NCBI GenBank assembly: GCA_900469955.1
Contig: UBYX01000010.1
Span: 1 to 64,000, forward strand
DNA length: 64,000 nucleotides
Source of the DNA: Hyphomicrobiales bacterium
Lineage (GTDB): Bacteria; Pseudomonadota; Alphaproteobacteria; Rhizobiales; Rhizobiaceae
Direction of reading: 5' to 3'
The translations under genes were made by a program, and so were the position numbers. The notes beneath the pieces are model-generated. The model was not told the origin of the DNA, did not search any database, and saw nothing but the letters and a program-made list of their open reading frames with translations. Position 1 is the stretch's first letter. The number at the start of each line of letters is the position of its first letter. Positions 63,377 to 64,000 of the stretch are shown piece after piece.

Positions 63377-64000
63377 TCACGCAGCCGCTTTCACCGCCTC
63401 GTTGAAGAAGAGGGCCTGACTGATGAGAGCCTTCACCATATCCGGGTTGAACGGCTTGGTCACGAGGAAGGCCGGCTCCGGGCGCTCGCCCGTCAACAGC
63501 CGTTCCGGAAATGCCGTGATAAAGATCACCGGCACGCTGGACGACTTCAGGATTTCATTGACGGCGTCGATACCGGAGCTGCCGTCGGCGAGCTGGATAT
63601 CGGCGAGGACCATTTTCGGATGGCTGGTATTAAAGAGCGAAACCGCTTCCTTGTGGGTGCGGGCAATGCCCGTGACGCGATGTCCAAGGTCCTGCACCAT
63701 CTGCTCGATGTCGAGTGCGATCAGCGGTTCGTCTTCGATGATCATGATCTCCGTTGCAACCTGACGCGAGATCTCGCGGGTCGCTTCATCGAGCAGGCGG
63801 GTGACTTCGCTTATGCTGACATCCAGCACCTCCGCAGTCTCCTCGACGGTGAAGCCTTCGACCGAGATCAGCAGAAAAGCATGCCGGGCCTGTGAGGGCA
63901 GCGTCGACAGATTGGATGCCGCGCGTTGTTCCCATGCGAAGGGCGACTCGATCGGCCGGATTTCGATGTTGGTGGAACCAAAAATCGTGACGAATAGTTT
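63377..64000 (-). CDS. phyR: PhyR general-stress response regulator, N-terminal part beyond window
   Basis: The visible 207 residues end at 64000; about 55-60 N-terminal residues are cut off. The remaining sigma-factor-like region contains FGSTNIEIRPIESPFAWEQ and LPSQARHAFLLISVEGFTVEE, like sigma-4. The C-terminal receiver domain has EIMIIEDEPLIALDIEQM, the phospho-acceptor Asp in MVLADIQLADGSSGIDAV and VIFITAFPERLLTGERPEPAFLVTKPF. In the EcfG pathway phosphorylated PhyR binds the anti-sigma factor NepR and frees EcfG. nepR and ecfG usually lie next to it, likely just outside the window. Confidence 0.95.
   Translation of the reverse strand, partial: KLFVTIFGSTNIEIRPIESPFAWEQRAASNLSTLPSQARHAFLLISVEGFTVEETAEVLDVSISEVTRLLDEATREISRQVATEIMIIEDEPLIALDIEQMVQDLGHRVTGIARTHKEAVSLFNTSHPKMVLADIQLADGSSGIDAVNEILKSSSVPVIFITAFPERLLTGERPEPAFLVTKPFNPDMVKALISQALFFNEAVKAAA

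Noticed and set aside
63830..64000. PhyR starting at 63829
   Set aside because: That GTG is an internal Val; the frame stays open to 64000 and the sequence continues as PhyR sigma-like domain.

Overview
The window looks like chromosome of a Rhizobiaceae alphaproteobacterium (Rhizobium, Neorhizobium or Agrobacterium-like). The evidence is high-GC coding sequence with rhizobial-style gene neighbourhoods: a sitABCD manganese importer flanked by two Mur/Fur-type boxes, a smoEFGK-mtlK polyol operon, a PhyR/HWE-kinase general stress locus with EcfG-type promoters (GGAAC-N16/17-CGTT), and three intergenic palindromic repeats of the mosaic kind common in rhizobia. I place it by family recognition only; no rRNA or tRNA gene was seen to name a species.

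Layout. 1-1.9 kb: metN-metI and the first codons of metQ (methionine import), minus strand. 2.1-3.5 kb: a GH1 beta-glucosidase. 3.7-4.6 kb: an HD-GYP protein. 4.6-16.7 kb: a sugar catabolic block, almost all minus strand: Gfo/Idh/MocA oxidoreductase, TIM-barrel isomerase/epimerase-like protein, a ribose-type ABC importer, xylA, xylB and a LacI regulator. A PLP decarboxylase sits on the opposite strand inside it. A 16-bp operator-like site is shared by the ABC operon and the LacI gene. 16.8-20.4 kb: an EmrAB-type efflux pair divergent from its TetR regulator, with two identical-core operators between them. 20.5-27.1 kb: housekeeping and transport genes (TerC, glutathione peroxidase, SLC13-type carrier, gltX, lysS). 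27.2-32.3 kb: a His-rich repeat protein divergent from sitABCD. 32.3-35.0 kb: a MarR regulator and the MFS gene it probably controls, then a methyltransferase. 35.1-43.2 kb: transaldolase, a SorC-type regulator, a Tudor-like secreted protein, an Ada/Ogt methyltransferase, nth, a TetR/VOC pair, a CysZ-like protein, an ArsR/SRPBCC pair and a small membrane protein. 43.3-44.3 kb: an orphan HsdR-N nuclease-like gene of foreign appearance. 44.4-53.5 kb: the smo/mtlK polyol operon with FGGY kinase, HAD phosphatase and SorC regulator. 53.6-54.3 kb: a glyoxalase-superfamily protein. 54.5-61.6 kb: a divergent dipeptide-type ABC importer with an M20 peptidase. 61.6-64.0 kb: CsbD, a candidate stress-induced sRNA, an HWE histidine kinase and the C-terminal two thirds of PhyR, cut by the window edge.

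The common theme is import and breakdown of sugars, polyols and peptides, with each module having its own local repressor and visible operators. The most interesting part is the right end. Two EcfG-type promoters lie next to the genes for the EcfG-activating pathway, and the second one drives no protein gene. It is followed by two C-rich hairpin loops and a terminator-like stem, the layout of an undescribed trans-acting sRNA. I found no CRISPR array, prophage, transposase or obviously new multi-gene defence system.
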